From Janthinobacterium sp. UMAB-56 (GTDB taxonomy: Bacteria > Pseudomonadota > Gammaproteobacteria > Burkholderiales > Burkholderiaceae_D), in assembly GCF_900095265.1 (NCBI RefSeq), contig NZ_LT607656.1, positions 142,321 through 206,320 of the forward strand: DNA of 64,000 nt, in the 5' to 3' direction. The translations under genes were made by a program, and so were the position numbers. Positions 16,797 to 25,819 of the stretch are shown here, piece after piece. Below the pieces are notes generated by a model, which saw nothing but the letters and a program-made list of their open reading frames with translations, ran no database searches and had not been told where the DNA came from. How positions within the stretch are numbered: position 1 is the stretch's first letter; the number at the start of each line of letters is the position of its first letter.

Positions 16797-18262
16797 AAGC
16801 GCGCGTCCTGATCGCGGCCTGCGCCGCTTTTCTCGCCACGGCCGCAGTGCAGGCTGCCGGCATCCAGCAAGCCTTTCTCGTGCAAAACTCGGGCTGGATG
16901 GAGCCGTTCTATACGGATGAACATTCGCAACTGAAGGCCCTGGTGGGTGCCGTGGCGCAGGCCGCCACAAGCCCGTCCGACAAGGTCTACACCCTGGCTT
17001 TCAGCCAGAGCAGCGGCAGCAATCGGTCGCCATCGCTGCTGGGACAGGGGCAGGGCGGCGCTGGCGTGGCGGGCCAGTTGGCCAGCCTGGGCCTGGCGCG
17101 CAAGGGTGCCGGTGGCGCGCTGGCCGACACGGACTTCCAGGAAGCCGTCACCAAGACCATCACGGGACCGTTCCAGTCCGCTTCCGGCATCGTGTGGATC
17201 TTTACCAATAATAAGAACAGCCCGAACAACGACAGTCAGACGGCCGAGCGCAACCGCGACTTTTACCGCCTGCTGCACCTGGAGCCGTCGATCACCAAGA
17301 CGGTGGTGTTTCCGCTGCGCATGCCCGTGCAGGGCAAGCTGTACAGCGCCAAGGGTTTGATGGTGTATGCGCTCGCCTATGGCCAGCCTGCTTCTGACGC
17401 ATTGAACCGCATCCTGTCCGAAGGACGGCTGTCGCAAGTGCTGACGCGCCCGCCCGCGCGCTTGAAGCCGGTGGACCAGGATGCCGTGCGCATCGTGCCC
17501 CAGTCCGTCAAGAACAGTCCCAACGTGCACGCCAGCCTGGGCCGCGACGGGCGCACCATCGTGCTCGACGTCGATGCGGCGAAACTGGTGCCGCAAGTGC
17601 TGCTGCAGGCGTCCCTGCAAAACATGTTTTTCCCGTATGTGATCGACAGCGCCAAAGTACATGCCAGCCTGGCCGGCCAGAACGCGCCCCTGCACGTCGC
17701 GCCGGATCAGATCCGCCAGTTGCAGCCTGGCGCCAGCCAGTCCGTGCAAGTTCAGTTCGCGCTGCCGATGGCGCAGATTGCCTCGCCATGGTCGGCGCAG
17801 GCCATCGCCGCCATGGGCAAGCAGGTGCTGCTGCCGATGCAGGCGCAAGTTGGCCTGTCGGAACAGCGCCTGGCGCTGGCGGCCAGTTTTGGCAAGGATT
17901 TGCAGGACCTGTTCCCTGGCGACCCGATTTCCAGCATGTTTGCGCCGCCCGACAGCGTGCGCGCCTCGCAGGCGACGATACCGCTGCTGGTGCGCATCCA
18001 GTATCCGCTGTTGCCCGTGCTGGTGATGCTGGGCGGCGTGCTGGCGCTGGTGCTGGGTTTGCTGGCGCTGGGCCTGCTTGGCACGCGCGCCACGCGCTAC
18101 AAGGTGATGGCCGACGGCGTGCAGCGGCAAGTGTTATTGCATCCATTCAAAAGCGTGCAGATCCGTGATGATGACGGCCGCGACATCGGCGAACTCAAAC
18201 GTGGACTGGGCAAGCCGGCCATCGTGCGCGTGGCCGAAGGCCATACCCTGACCCTGGCCTGA
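16793..18262 (+). CDS. Signal-peptide, vWA-like, single-pass membrane protein of the tubulin-like operon
   Basis: A 489-residue protein. Residues 1-22 form a signal peptide (MKARVLIAACAAFLATAAVQ). Next, QQAFLVQNSGWMEPF followed by a helix and KVYTLAFS, and later GIVWIFTNNKNSPN, resemble the strands and metal-site loops of a von Willebrand A domain, but the aspartates expected in DxSxS and in the later TDG loop are asparagines here. A membrane helix lies at about 404-428 (VLVMLGGVLALVLGLLALG), followed by a 60-residue tail rich in strands, which would be cytosolic. The bulk would therefore be periplasmic. Start overlaps the previous stop. Confidence 0.75.
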   Translation: MKARVLIAACAAFLATAAVQAAGIQQAFLVQNSGWMEPFYTDEHSQLKALVGAVAQAATSPSDKVYTLAFSQSSGSNRSPSLLGQGQGGAGVAGQLASLGLARKGAGGALADTDFQEAVTKTITGPFQSASGIVWIFTNNKNSPNNDSQTAERNRDFYRLLHLEPSITKTVVFPLRMPVQGKLYSAKGLMVYALAYGQPASDALNRILSEGRLSQVLTRPPARLKPVDQDAVRIVPQSVKNSPNVHASLGRDGRTIVLDVDAAKLVPQVLLQASLQNMFFPYVIDSAKVHASLAGQNAPLHVAPDQIRQLQPGASQSVQVQFALPMAQIASPWSAQAIAAMGKQVLLPMQAQVGLSEQRLALAASFGKDLQDLFPGDPISSMFAPPDSVRASQATIPLLVRIQYPLLPVLVMLGGVLALVLGLLALGLLGTRATRYKVMADGVQRQVLLHPFKSVQIRDDDGRDIGELKRGLGKPAIVRVAEGHTLTLA

Positions 18263-18306
18263 ACCAGCATTCCTTAAAAAATCCTTCCATTCAACAGAGG
18301 CATACC

Positions 18307-18747
18307 ATGGCGCAAGACACTCCCAAAGACAACACTGGTTTTATTTTGCCGGCTCCGGCGTCCGCGCCACCGGCGGCAGATGCCCCTGCTGCCAGCGCTG
18401 CCACCAGCACCGCAACGACCGAAGCTGCGCCCGCGTTTGATACTGCCGGCACGACCGATACCTCGTCGCGCGACACCCTGGTCGGCGGCATGGTGCTGTT
18501 GCTGCTGTTTATCGCCTTTTTCTTTGCCAAGAATGCTTATGCGAATGGCCTGGTGGCCAAGCGCGTGCCGCCGAACAAGGCCAATGCTTCGGGCTGGTGG
18601 CTGTTCATCTTCCTGGCCAGCCTGGCCACGGGCGTCGTGCTGGCCGCCGTGAACGCGCATAAATTCCTCGCGCCACTGTTCATGGGACCGCTGGTGCTGG
18701 TGGGCCTGGTAGCGTTACTGTTGACATTTACTTCCAGCCGCCGCTAA
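18307..18747 (+). CDS. Three-helix inner-membrane protein of the tubulin-like operon
   Basis: A 146-residue protein with an alanine/proline/threonine-rich N-terminal 50 residues and three predicted membrane helices at about 58-76, 97-115 and 121-141. No recognised domain. It starts 44 bases after the vWA-like gene and 36 bases before the tubulin-like gene, all on one strand, so it is probably a membrane partner of that system. Confidence 0.75.
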   Translation: MAQDTPKDNTGFILPAPASAPPAADAPAASAATSTATTEAAPAFDTAGTTDTSSRDTLVGGMVLLLLFIAFFFAKNAYANGLVAKRVPPNKANASGWWLFIFLASLATGVVLAAVNAHKFLAPLFMGPLVLVGLVALLLTFTSSRR

Positions 18748-18783
18748 GAACACGCCGTTGCACGCATCATCGAAGGAATCACC

Positions 18784-21700
18784 ATGGCAGAGAACCTGAA
18801 CCAAACCATCACCGGCGGCGCCAGCGAGCGCAAGCAGGACAAGATCATCGAACTGCGCCCGACCCTGTTCATCGGCATCGGCGGCACGGGCATGCAGGTA
18901 CTGATGCGCGTGCGCCGGCGCATCCTCAATACCCTGTGGGGTGGCGCGGGCAACCGCACGCGCATCGAGGGGCTGAGCGACTTTCCCATCGCGCAATTCA
19001 TCCATTTCGACCTGGACAATGGCGCCGTGATCGAAAGCGGCGAGTCACAGGCGAAGGACTTGCAGTTCGACCAGGTGAAGTTCACGGACGATGACAAAGT
19101 GGTCGAATCGTTCGACATGGACAAGTACAGCCGTGATGAAGATTCTCTGGAGAAATATCCGCACATCAAGGAATGGCTGCCGCTGACGCCGCAGCGCATC
19201 CGCGAGCTGCGGTTCGACATGAGCAGCGGCGCCGGCCAGATCCGCGCCGTCTCGCGCCTGTATTTCTTCGATAAATATGCCAAGATCCGCGACAAGATCC
19301 GTTTGAAGCTGAAGGCCCTGAAGGCGGGCCTGTCGCACGAGCGCCAGCTGGCCGAACTGGGTTTGCGCATGGAAACGAACCGTTTCCGCATCGTCATCGT
19401 CGGCTCCGTGGCGGGCGGTACGGGTTCCGGTTCCTTCCTGGACATGGGCTTGCTGGCGCGCTGGCTGGCGCGCAGCGAAGTGGGGGCGGCCGATGTCGAG
19501 CTGATGTTGTTCTTGCCGACCGGCTACACCAAGGCCAATAAGGACCGGGTCGAGGCCAACGGCTATGCGGCGCTGATGGAACTGGAATCGGCGATGATGG
19601 GCAACAAGGGTTACGTGGGCCGCTGGGATGCGTATGACCGCCCGGAACTGACGCGCGAGCCGTACAGCGAGGTTTACCTGATCGATTCCGGTAATCTGGC
19701 CCAGCAGCACACCAAGGATGTCAGCGACGTGTACCACATGGTAGCCGACTCGCTGTTCGAGGATTTCGCCTCGGCCGACTTCGCGCGCGCCAAGCGCTCG
19801 ATCGCCGTCAACCAGGCGCAGCACAAGAATTCGCTGTACAACGCACCCGTGCCGCAAGACCGCTTCGGCGACATGCGCCTGTATTTCTCGAAGCGCTTTT
19901 CCTCGTTCGGCATGGCCGTGCTCGATACGCGCCAGGAAGCGGCGCGCGATGAACGGGCCCACCGCTGGGCCGGTGCCATGCTGCAAGCCTTCTTTGGCGT
20001 AGGCGGCACGGATGCGGGCGCCAACCGCGCCACGGATACGCAGCGCGATAATTTCCTCGCCGCCAATATGTTCCTGAAGGGCACGCCGTTCAGCGACTTC
20101 CCCGAGTTTTCCGACAAGAGCATCGAACTGAAGCGTTCCAGCGGTGACTTCATCGATTTCCGCGTCGTCGACGAATTGCTGGAAGACCGCCACGGCCATT
20201 TGCTGGCCGGCGTGGAAAACCGCGTCAATACGCGCATCAACGATATTCGCACGGGCTTTGAGCGCAGCGAATGGCCAGCGCAGGTGCGCGACGCCATGAA
20301 ACATTTGGAACGCGACGCCGTGCGCGATCAGGATTCCACGGCCGACACGACGGAAGACCGCATCAGCAAGCGCCGGCGCGAAGTGCTCGACGATGTCAAG
20401 AAAGTCGTGCGCGACCAGCTGTATGGCTATCTCGATAATAAAGAATTCGGCGGCCTGGAATACGTGCTGTCGCTGGTGGAACAGATCAAGGACCGCATCG
20501 AAGCGCCGGGCAGCGGCTTGACGGCGCAGATCGGCGCGAATGCCGAGCGCTACCGCGAAATCAAGGAAGCCGTGCGTTCGCGTGAATACGAGCGCCTGTT
20601 GAACAACCTGGAGCAGACGCGCAGCACCTTCGGTTTCCTCAGCAATGGCGAAAAGCAGGCCGGCGTGGTGATGGATCATTTGCGCACGGAAATGGCGAAT
20701 GCCCTGAAATTCCATTTGCGCGCCAAGGCGGCGGACGAGTCCGTCATCCTGCTGGGCGAACTGTCGCGCTGGCTGGGCAACCGCGTGGGCGTCGATGCGC
20801 AAGGCCGGGCGCAGTGGAATGGCCTGGTCGGCGAGTTGCAAACGGGCCGCGAAGGCGTGCTGGCCATGCTGACGGAATTGAAAACGGCCAATACCATCCT
20901 GCAAAAGGACCTGGACAAGGAACACGCGACCCTGATCGTTATTCCCGTCACGGAAAAAGACATTGCGCTGCCATCGGCGGCCACCTTGCGCCAGTGGGCC
21001 GATGAAGCGTTCAAGGACATGGGCGGCTCGAAAGCGCTGTTCCCCATGCTGGGCGAACCGGCACAACGCGGCTTGATCCTGGCCAAGGTCACGCGCATGG
21101 CGGAGAACATGATCGCCACGGCCGGGCTAGTGGAAGGGGCGACGAGCACGCCCGACCCCCTGTTCGAAGCGCTGGAGCAGATGGATGTGTCCGAACGCCT
21201 GGACCGCTTCCGCAAGCTGCTGGCCTGCTCCATGCCATGGATCGACGCCAATATGGCGGGCGACTTCACGGTCGTGTCGGACCAGTTCAAGTGCGTGATC
21301 GGCGTGGCCAACGCGGCCGCCTTCAAGGCGAAGTTCGGCGCCGAGCTCGAATCGTGCGTGCCGACCCAGGTGGGCATCACGGTGAGCCAGCTGGAAATCG
21401 TCGAGACGGGCATCCGCGGGCGCGCCGTCTGCTATTGCGAACTGGCCGGCGTGCCGATGACGGTGCTGCGCGGCCTGGAAGGCTGGCGCACCAGCTACCG
21501 CAAGGAAGGCGACAATGACAAGGCGCCGACCCATACGCATATCGATCCGACGCAATTCACGCACCCGATCGCGCCCAATACGGACGAGATGAAGCGCCTG
21601 GCGGAAGACTTTGGCGAGTTCCTGCAAGCCATCATGCTGGGCGTGCTGACGCGCCATACGGGCCGCGTCGTGCCGCCGGGCCAGTACCAGTTTGCCGTCG

Positions 21701-22485
21701 AGCCGGGCGACTTGCGCCGTATCGGCAACGAACGGGCCATCCGCCAGAACGGCATGCCTGCCTCTTACGAGAAAAATATTGCCCTGCGCATCGAAGAAAA
21801 ATTGACGGCGCTTGATGCCGTGCAGACGGCGGCCATGGCGGCGCTGGCAAAATACTACGAACGGGGCGTGTATGCGCCCAGACTGGTGGCGCAGGCCGAT
21901 GGCTCGCAGCTGCCGTATATCGGCTTTGGCAGCGCCATTTCCGCCGAGGTTGGCGCGCGCTTGCGCGAGTCGGCGCGCCGCAAGGGCATGGACAGCGATG
22001 AACTCGACCGCACCGTGCAAGCCTTGCTGGGGCGATTGAAGGAGTGGGCGAATGTCATCGGCGACTCCGACAGCGATGCCTATGACTGGGAAGTGCGCGA
22101 GCCGGAAGCGGATGGCCAGCCCCGTCTGAAATACGCGATCAAGGGGGAAATGCTGGAAGCGGGGCGCCTGGAGCAATTGCTGCGCCCGGCCGGAACGGCG
22201 GCTGCCCCCATGGCGGCCGCGTTCGGCATGGCGCCGCCACCGCTGGGTGGCATGCCGCCGCCCCTGGTGGAATATCAGTATTTCCTGGGCATCAACGGCC
22301 AGCAGCAGGGACCGTTCACGGCCCAGCAGATCGTGCAGTACGTGCAGGCGGGGCAGGTCGCACCAAGCACCACCAAGGTGTGGCGCGCCGGCTTGCCGGC
22401 CTGGGCCGACCTGGCCCAGTTCCCCGAACTGGCGCCTTTGTTCCTCAGTGCGCCGCCACCGTTGATGCCGCCGCCCCTGGGTTGA
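18784..22485 (+). CDS. Large tubulin-like GTPase family protein with C-terminal GYF-type domain
   Basis: A 1233-residue protein. The N-terminal part looks like the bacterial Tubulin_2 family: a Rossmann-type loop LFIGIGGTGMQVL (GIGGTG at 31-36) and, after VIVGSV, the tubulin signature AGGTGSGS at 210-217, the glycine-rich phosphate loop of tubulin/FtsZ. The middle, about 350-1100, is long, charged and mainly helical. After a proline/alanine/methionine-rich linker, residues 1162-1216 form a GYF_2-like domain (GINGQQQGPFTAQQIVQYV, then WRAGLPAWADL), a module known to bind proline-rich peptides. No membrane segment. An AAGGAATC ribosome site precedes the ATG. Function unknown. Confidence 0.85.
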   Translation: MAENLNQTITGGASERKQDKIIELRPTLFIGIGGTGMQVLMRVRRRILNTLWGGAGNRTRIEGLSDFPIAQFIHFDLDNGAVIESGESQAKDLQFDQVKFTDDDKVVESFDMDKYSRDEDSLEKYPHIKEWLPLTPQRIRELRFDMSSGAGQIRAVSRLYFFDKYAKIRDKIRLKLKALKAGLSHERQLAELGLRMETNRFRIVIVGSVAGGTGSGSFLDMGLLARWLARSEVGAADVELMLFLPTGYTKANKDRVEANGYAALMELESAMMGNKGYVGRWDAYDRPELTREPYSEVYLIDSGNLAQQHTKDVSDVYHMVADSLFEDFASADFARAKRSIAVNQAQHKNSLYNAPVPQDRFGDMRLYFSKRFSSFGMAVLDTRQEAARDERAHRWAGAMLQAFFGVGGTDAGANRATDTQRDNFLAANMFLKGTPFSDFPEFSDKSIELKRSSGDFIDFRVVDELLEDRHGHLLAGVENRVNTRINDIRTGFERSEWPAQVRDAMKHLERDAVRDQDSTADTTEDRISKRRREVLDDVKKVVRDQLYGYLDNKEFGGLEYVLSLVEQIKDRIEAPGSGLTAQIGANAERYREIKEAVRSREYERLLNNLEQTRSTFGFLSNGEKQAGVVMDHLRTEMANALKFHLRAKAADESVILLGELSRWLGNRVGVDAQGRAQWNGLVGELQTGREGVLAMLTELKTANTILQKDLDKEHATLIVIPVTEKDIALPSAATLRQWADEAFKDMGGSKALFPMLGEPAQRGLILAKVTRMAENMIATAGLVEGATSTPDPLFEALEQMDVSERLDRFRKLLACSMPWIDANMAGDFTVVSDQFKCVIGVANAAAFKAKFGAELESCVPTQVGITVSQLEIVETGIRGRAVCYCELAGVPMTVLRGLEGWRTSYRKEGDNDKAPTHTHIDPTQFTHPIAPNTDEMKRLAEDFGEFLQAIMLGVLTRHTGRVVPPGQYQFAVEPGDLRRIGNERAIRQNGMPASYEKNIALRIEEKLTALDAVQTAAMAALAKYYERGVYAPRLVAQADGSQLPYIGFGSAISAEVGARLRESARRKGMDSDELDRTVQALLGRLKEWANVIGDSDSDAYDWEVREPEADGQPRLKYAIKGEMLEAGRLEQLLRPAGTAAAPMAAAFGMAPPPLGGMPPPLVEYQYFLGINGQQQGPFTAQQIVQYVQAGQVAPSTTKVWRAGLPAWADLAQFPELAPLFLSAPPPLMPPPLG

Positions 22486-22526
22486 GTGCTGGAATGCTGG
22501 AATGACGTTGGAATGAAGGATTAGTT

Positions 22527-23750
22527 TTGGATATCTGCAACAAATGCAAGACGGGCCTGTGGACCGTTGTCAGCCATTGTCCGTACTGCGGTAACGCTGT
22601 GGCTGGCGTCGCCCGGCCAGCTGCGGCCGTGCCGCCGCCGCTGCCGCCAGTACCCGTGCCGCCGCCAGTAGCGCGCAAGCCGCCGCCGGTACCGGTGGCG
22701 CCTGCGCCTGCGCCGAAACCGCCGCCGGTGCAGGTGTCTGCGGCGGCTGCCGTGCCGCCGCCGGCGCCACCGAAGCCGGCCCAGCCGAAATCGACGCCGA
22801 AGTCCGTGCCGCCTGTTGCACCTGCGTCAAGCGAAGCGCCGCGACCCCCGCGCAAGTGGCTGCGCTGGCTGGGCGGCATCGCCGTGCTGGCGGCCGTCAT
22901 CGTCTACATGAATGGCAAGCCGGGCGGCAAGAATGAGTCGGCTTGCAATGACGCCATCGATAGCGGCCTCAAATTGGTGGCGAATGGCAGCCTGGACGGC
23001 GCCCGGCAAAAGCTGGCGACGGCGAAAAATGTGTGCACGGGCAAGTCCAGCGCCAAGGCGGACGATTTGCAGGCGGCGATCGGCAAGGCGGGCGCCACGT
23101 CCAGCGCTTGCCAGCGCGGCGTGCGCGCCATCGAGCGCAGTATTGAGGGACATCAATTGCAAGGCGCGGCAAAGGGCATCGCTGCGCTCGACGTCGATTG
23201 TGCGGGCGCTGCCAGCGTGGATTCCTTGCGCAAGCAGCTGGCGCGCCAGCAGGCGGCAGCCGCGTCCGTGCTGGTGGGGGTGCGCCAGGCGCTCGATGGC
23301 AAGGATGCGGCGGCGGCAAGGAATGGTATCGCCCGGCTGGAAGCGATCGATCGCGAAGCGGTGGAATTGCCGCAATTGAAGGCTGACGTGCAAGCGCTGT
23401 CCGCCGCCCCGGCACCTGCGCCCGTTGTTGCGCCGGTAGAAACGGCACCGGTGCGCGTTGTGCCAACGGAACCTGCGCCCGCGCGCGCGGTCGAACGTTC
23501 AGCGGCGACCGAACGCCGTCCGCAAGAAGCGTCGCCCGTCGATAGCGGCGCGGCCATGCGCAACGAGATGGCGCTATCGTTCTTGCGCGATGCCGAGCGG
23601 TCGTTGCTGGAAGGTAAATTCGATGCGGCCAAGACGTATCTGGAAAGCGCGCGCCGTGTCGATCCCGGCAATGCGCGCATCGACAATCTGTCGCGCCGCA
23701 TCCGCGAGCGCGAACGGCAAGTGCTGCAGACGGAAACAACGATCAATTAG
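22527..23750 (+). CDS. Zinc-ribbon, proline-rich, single-pass membrane protein of the tubulin-like operon
   Basis: A 407-residue protein that starts with TTG. Residues 4-21 form a short zinc ribbon (Cys4, Cys7, Cys18, Cys21). Residues 31-108 are extremely rich in proline, a natural target for the GYF-type domain of the upstream protein. One membrane helix lies at about 111-128 (WLRWLGGIAVLAAVIVYM). The periplasmic part is helical and alanine-rich, and ends in a TPR-like repeat (FLRDAERSLLEGKFDAAKTY) with a charged tail. The N-terminus would be cytosolic. It is 41 bases after the tubulin-like gene. Confidence 0.78.
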   Translation: MDICNKCKTGLWTVVSHCPYCGNAVAGVARPAAAVPPPLPPVPVPPPVARKPPPVPVAPAPAPKPPPVQVSAAAAVPPPAPPKPAQPKSTPKSVPPVAPASSEAPRPPRKWLRWLGGIAVLAAVIVYMNGKPGGKNESACNDAIDSGLKLVANGSLDGARQKLATAKNVCTGKSSAKADDLQAAIGKAGATSSACQRGVRAIERSIEGHQLQGAAKGIAALDVDCAGAASVDSLRKQLARQQAAAASVLVGVRQALDGKDAAAARNGIARLEAIDREAVELPQLKADVQALSAAPAPAPVVAPVETAPVRVVPTEPAPARAVERSAATERRPQEASPVDSGAAMRNEMALSFLRDAERSLLEGKFDAAKTYLESARRVDPGNARIDNLSRRIRERERQVLQTETTIN

Positions 23751-23767
23751 ACATATGGGGAGTCACC

Positions 23768-24514
23768 ATGCTGAATCACACCACCTTGCGCGCGACCGCT
23801 GCACTGACCATTGCGACCATGCTGGCGGGCTGCGCCACTGCGCCGACGAATCCGAACGGCGTGCGCCAGGACAGTGCCTATCTGCAAAGTGGCGGCCAGG
23901 CGGGCACGGATGAGGACCCGTGCAGCGTCGGCACGACGGCAGCGGCCGGTGCGGCCGTGGGGGCGTTGCTGGGCGCGCTGGCGGGCGGCAAGAATGGTGC
24001 GCTGAAGGGCGCGGCCATCGGCGGCGGCCTGGCGGCGGCCGGTTGCCTGGCCATCAATGTCAATTCGCGCCAGACCAAGACGGCGGCGCAGGCAGACCGC
24101 GACTATATCCGCGCGCGCGGGGCGCTGCCGCGCGAGCCGCAAGTGGTGTCGTACACGCCGCAGCTGAGCGCGTCGACCGTCAAGCGCGGCCAGCCGTTCA
24201 AGGTTACTTCGGTGGTGGAACTGGTCAATGGCAGCGCGCAAAGCGTCAACGACGTGCGCGAAGAGCTGGTGGTGCTCGATCCGCAAGGACAGCCATTCAA
24301 GTCCGGCTCGAAAGCCCTGGCCAGCAGCAACAAATCGGGCGGGCGCTTTGAAAACTCGTTTGAACTGACCTTGCCGGCCGGCGTGTCGCAAGGCGTGTAT
24401 GGCGTCAAGACGAATTTGTATGTCAACGGCAAGCTGGCCGCCACGCGCGACCTGCGCACGCAGCTGGTGATGCTGGACGCGGACGGTGCCGCGCCGCAGC
24501 TGGCGCTGCGTTAG
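23768..24514 (+). CDS. Glycine-zipper lipoprotein, last gene of the tubulin-like operon
   Basis: A 248-residue protein with a lipobox ending at Cys22 (ATMLAGC). Residues about 58-92 are a glycine zipper (GAAVGALLGALAGG, GAAIGGGLAAAG), as in outer-membrane lipoproteins that insert or oligomerise. The C-terminal 130 residues look like an immunoglobulin-type beta domain (RGQPFKVTSVVELVNGSAQ, LPAGVSQGVYGVKTNLYVNG). It lies 17 bases after the zinc-ribbon gene. Its stop abuts that of convergent trmL. Confidence 0.78.
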   Translation: MLNHTTLRATAALTIATMLAGCATAPTNPNGVRQDSAYLQSGGQAGTDEDPCSVGTTAAAGAAVGALLGALAGGKNGALKGAAIGGGLAAAGCLAINVNSRQTKTAAQADRDYIRARGALPREPQVVSYTPQLSASTVKRGQPFKVTSVVELVNGSAQSVNDVREELVVLDPQGQPFKSGSKALASSNKSGGRFENSFELTLPAGVSQGVYGVKTNLYVNGKLAATRDLRTQLVMLDADGAAPQLALR

Positions 24515-24985
24515 TTAAGCTCCACCAGCATAGCCATGCTGTCGCCACGCTTCATACACGACGACCGCCACCGTATTGGACAGGTTCAAACTGCGGTTAT
24601 CGGGGCGCATGGGCAAGCGGATGCGTTGGTCTGGCGGGAAACCGTCGCGCAGGGCCGGGGCCAGGCCTTTCGTTTCCGAGCCGAACACGAACACATCGCC
24701 CGGTAAAAAGGCCACCTCGCCGAACGGGCGCGAGCCGCGCGTGGTCATGGCGAACATGCGGGCCGGATCGGGTTGGGTGTCGGCCAGGAACGCTGCCCAG
24801 TTCTTGTGCACCTTCATCTTGGCGTAATCGTGGTAATCGAGGCCGGCGCGCTTCATCTTGGCATCGTCGAGCGGAAAGCCCAGCGGTTCGACCAGGTGCA
24901 GCTGCGCGCCCGTGTTCGCGCACAGGCGGATGACGTTGCCCGTATTGGGTGGGATCTCAGGTTCTACCAAAACAACGTGAAACAA
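24515..24985 (-). CDS. trmL: tRNA (cytidine(34)-2'-O)-methyltransferase TrmL
   Basis: A 156-residue SPOUT methyltransferase that methylates the wobble base of tRNA-Leu. [20 protein letters not shown] is the N-terminal motif, [13 protein letters not shown] and [20 protein letters not shown] form the knotted AdoMet site. Length matches the minimal family. It faces the tubulin-like operon with no gap between stops and lies just before the ComF-like gene on the same strand. Confidence 0.95.
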   Translation of the reverse strand: MFHVVLVEPEIPPNTGNVIRLCANTGAQLHLVEPLGFPLDDAKMKRAGLDYHDYAKMKVHKNWAAFLADTQPDPARMFAMTTRGSRPFGEVAFLPGDVFVFGSETKGLAPALRDGFPPDQRIRLPMRPDNRSLNLSNTVAVVVYEAWRQHGYAGGA

Positions 24986-25012
24986 AATACTCTCCTCATA
25001 TATATAGCGAAT

Positions 25013-25762
25013 TTAATGTGGCGGCGTGCGCGCCACGACCAGGATGCTGACCCTTGCCGCTCCCGCGCCCTTGCAGGCGGCTGCCAGCGCGTTGACGGTA
25101 TGGCCACTGCTCATCACGTCGTCGACGATGCCCACATGGCATCCTTGCAATAAGGCCGCATGTTCCGGCGCGATGGCGAAGGCGTGCGCCAGGTTGGCTT
25201 GCCGTTCCTGCGGTGCCATGCCGCTTTGCGCCGGCGTTTCACGCACGCGCAGTGCCAGGCGGGGCTGCAGCTGTACGTCCAGCAGGCGCGCCAGCGGGCG
25301 GGCAATTTCCAGCGCCTGGTTGTATCCCCGCTGGGCCAACCGGGCCGGGCCCAGCGGCACGGGACACAGCAGATGTGGCGCCACCCAAGCTGCATGTTGT
25401 TGAATGGCAACATGCAGCAGTTGTGCGAACAGGGGCGCCAGCGCCAGGCGCGCGCCGAATTTCAGCTGCAGCAGCAACTGGTCGACGGGCGCCGCATAAT
25501 CAAACGCCGTGACGGTGGCGTCATACGCGGGCCTTTGGTGCAGACAGCGCCCGCACAGCAGCGCCACATCGTCGAGCGGATTGGCGCACTGGCGGCAACG
25601 CGGCCGCAGCAGCCCCAGGTATTGCGCGCGGCAGGGCGGGCACAGCACCTCCGGGCAGCCGATGCCGCACAGCGCGCATTGGGCCGGCAGCACGGTGGCA
25701 CCCAGCCACTGGCGCAGCGCCTGCGAGGCGGCATCAAGGCGGGGCTGGGTGGCGGTCCGCAT
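25013..25762 (-). CDS. comF: ComF family phosphoribosyltransferase-like protein
   Basis: A 249-residue protein with an N-terminal cysteine cluster typical of the family (CALCGIGCPEVLCPPC and CRQC, LCGRC) and a C-terminal PRPP-binding motif GIVDDVMSSGHTVNALAAA. RGYNQALEIARPLARLL is another family motif. Members are linked to DNA uptake (ComF) or to gluconate use (GntX); here a role in competence is only inferred from the family. Divergent from bioC, with 57 bases between starts. Confidence 0.9.
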   Translation of the reverse strand: MRTATQPRLDAASQALRQWLGATVLPAQCALCGIGCPEVLCPPCRAQYLGLLRPRCRQCANPLDDVALLCGRCLHQRPAYDATVTAFDYAAPVDQLLLQLKFGARLALAPLFAQLLHVAIQQHAAWVAPHLLCPVPLGPARLAQRGYNQALEIARPLARLLDVQLQPRLALRVRETPAQSGMAPQERQANLAHAFAIAPEHAALLQGCHVGIVDDVMSSGHTVNALAAACKGAGAARVSILVVARTPPH

Positions 25763-25819
25763 CGCGATGGCGTCGTTCCATGTACACTGCCGACATTATC
25801 TCACCTCACCGGTTTCAAC

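Noticed and set aside
15234-16970. Long frame antisense to the first gene of the tubulin-like operon
   Set aside because: Arginine/alanine-rich with no motif. The sense frame fits the operon by spacing and ATGA coupling, although its own family is unknown, so this rejection is slightly less certain than the others.
19045-21066. Long frame antisense to the tubulin-like gene
   Set aside because: No domain, no ribosome site and strongly biased composition; the sense protein has clear tubulin-type motifs.
25160-25819. Upstream extension of the bioC frame
   Set aside because: It lies opposite comF and has composition unlike a methyltransferase; the AdoMet domain begins shortly after 25820.
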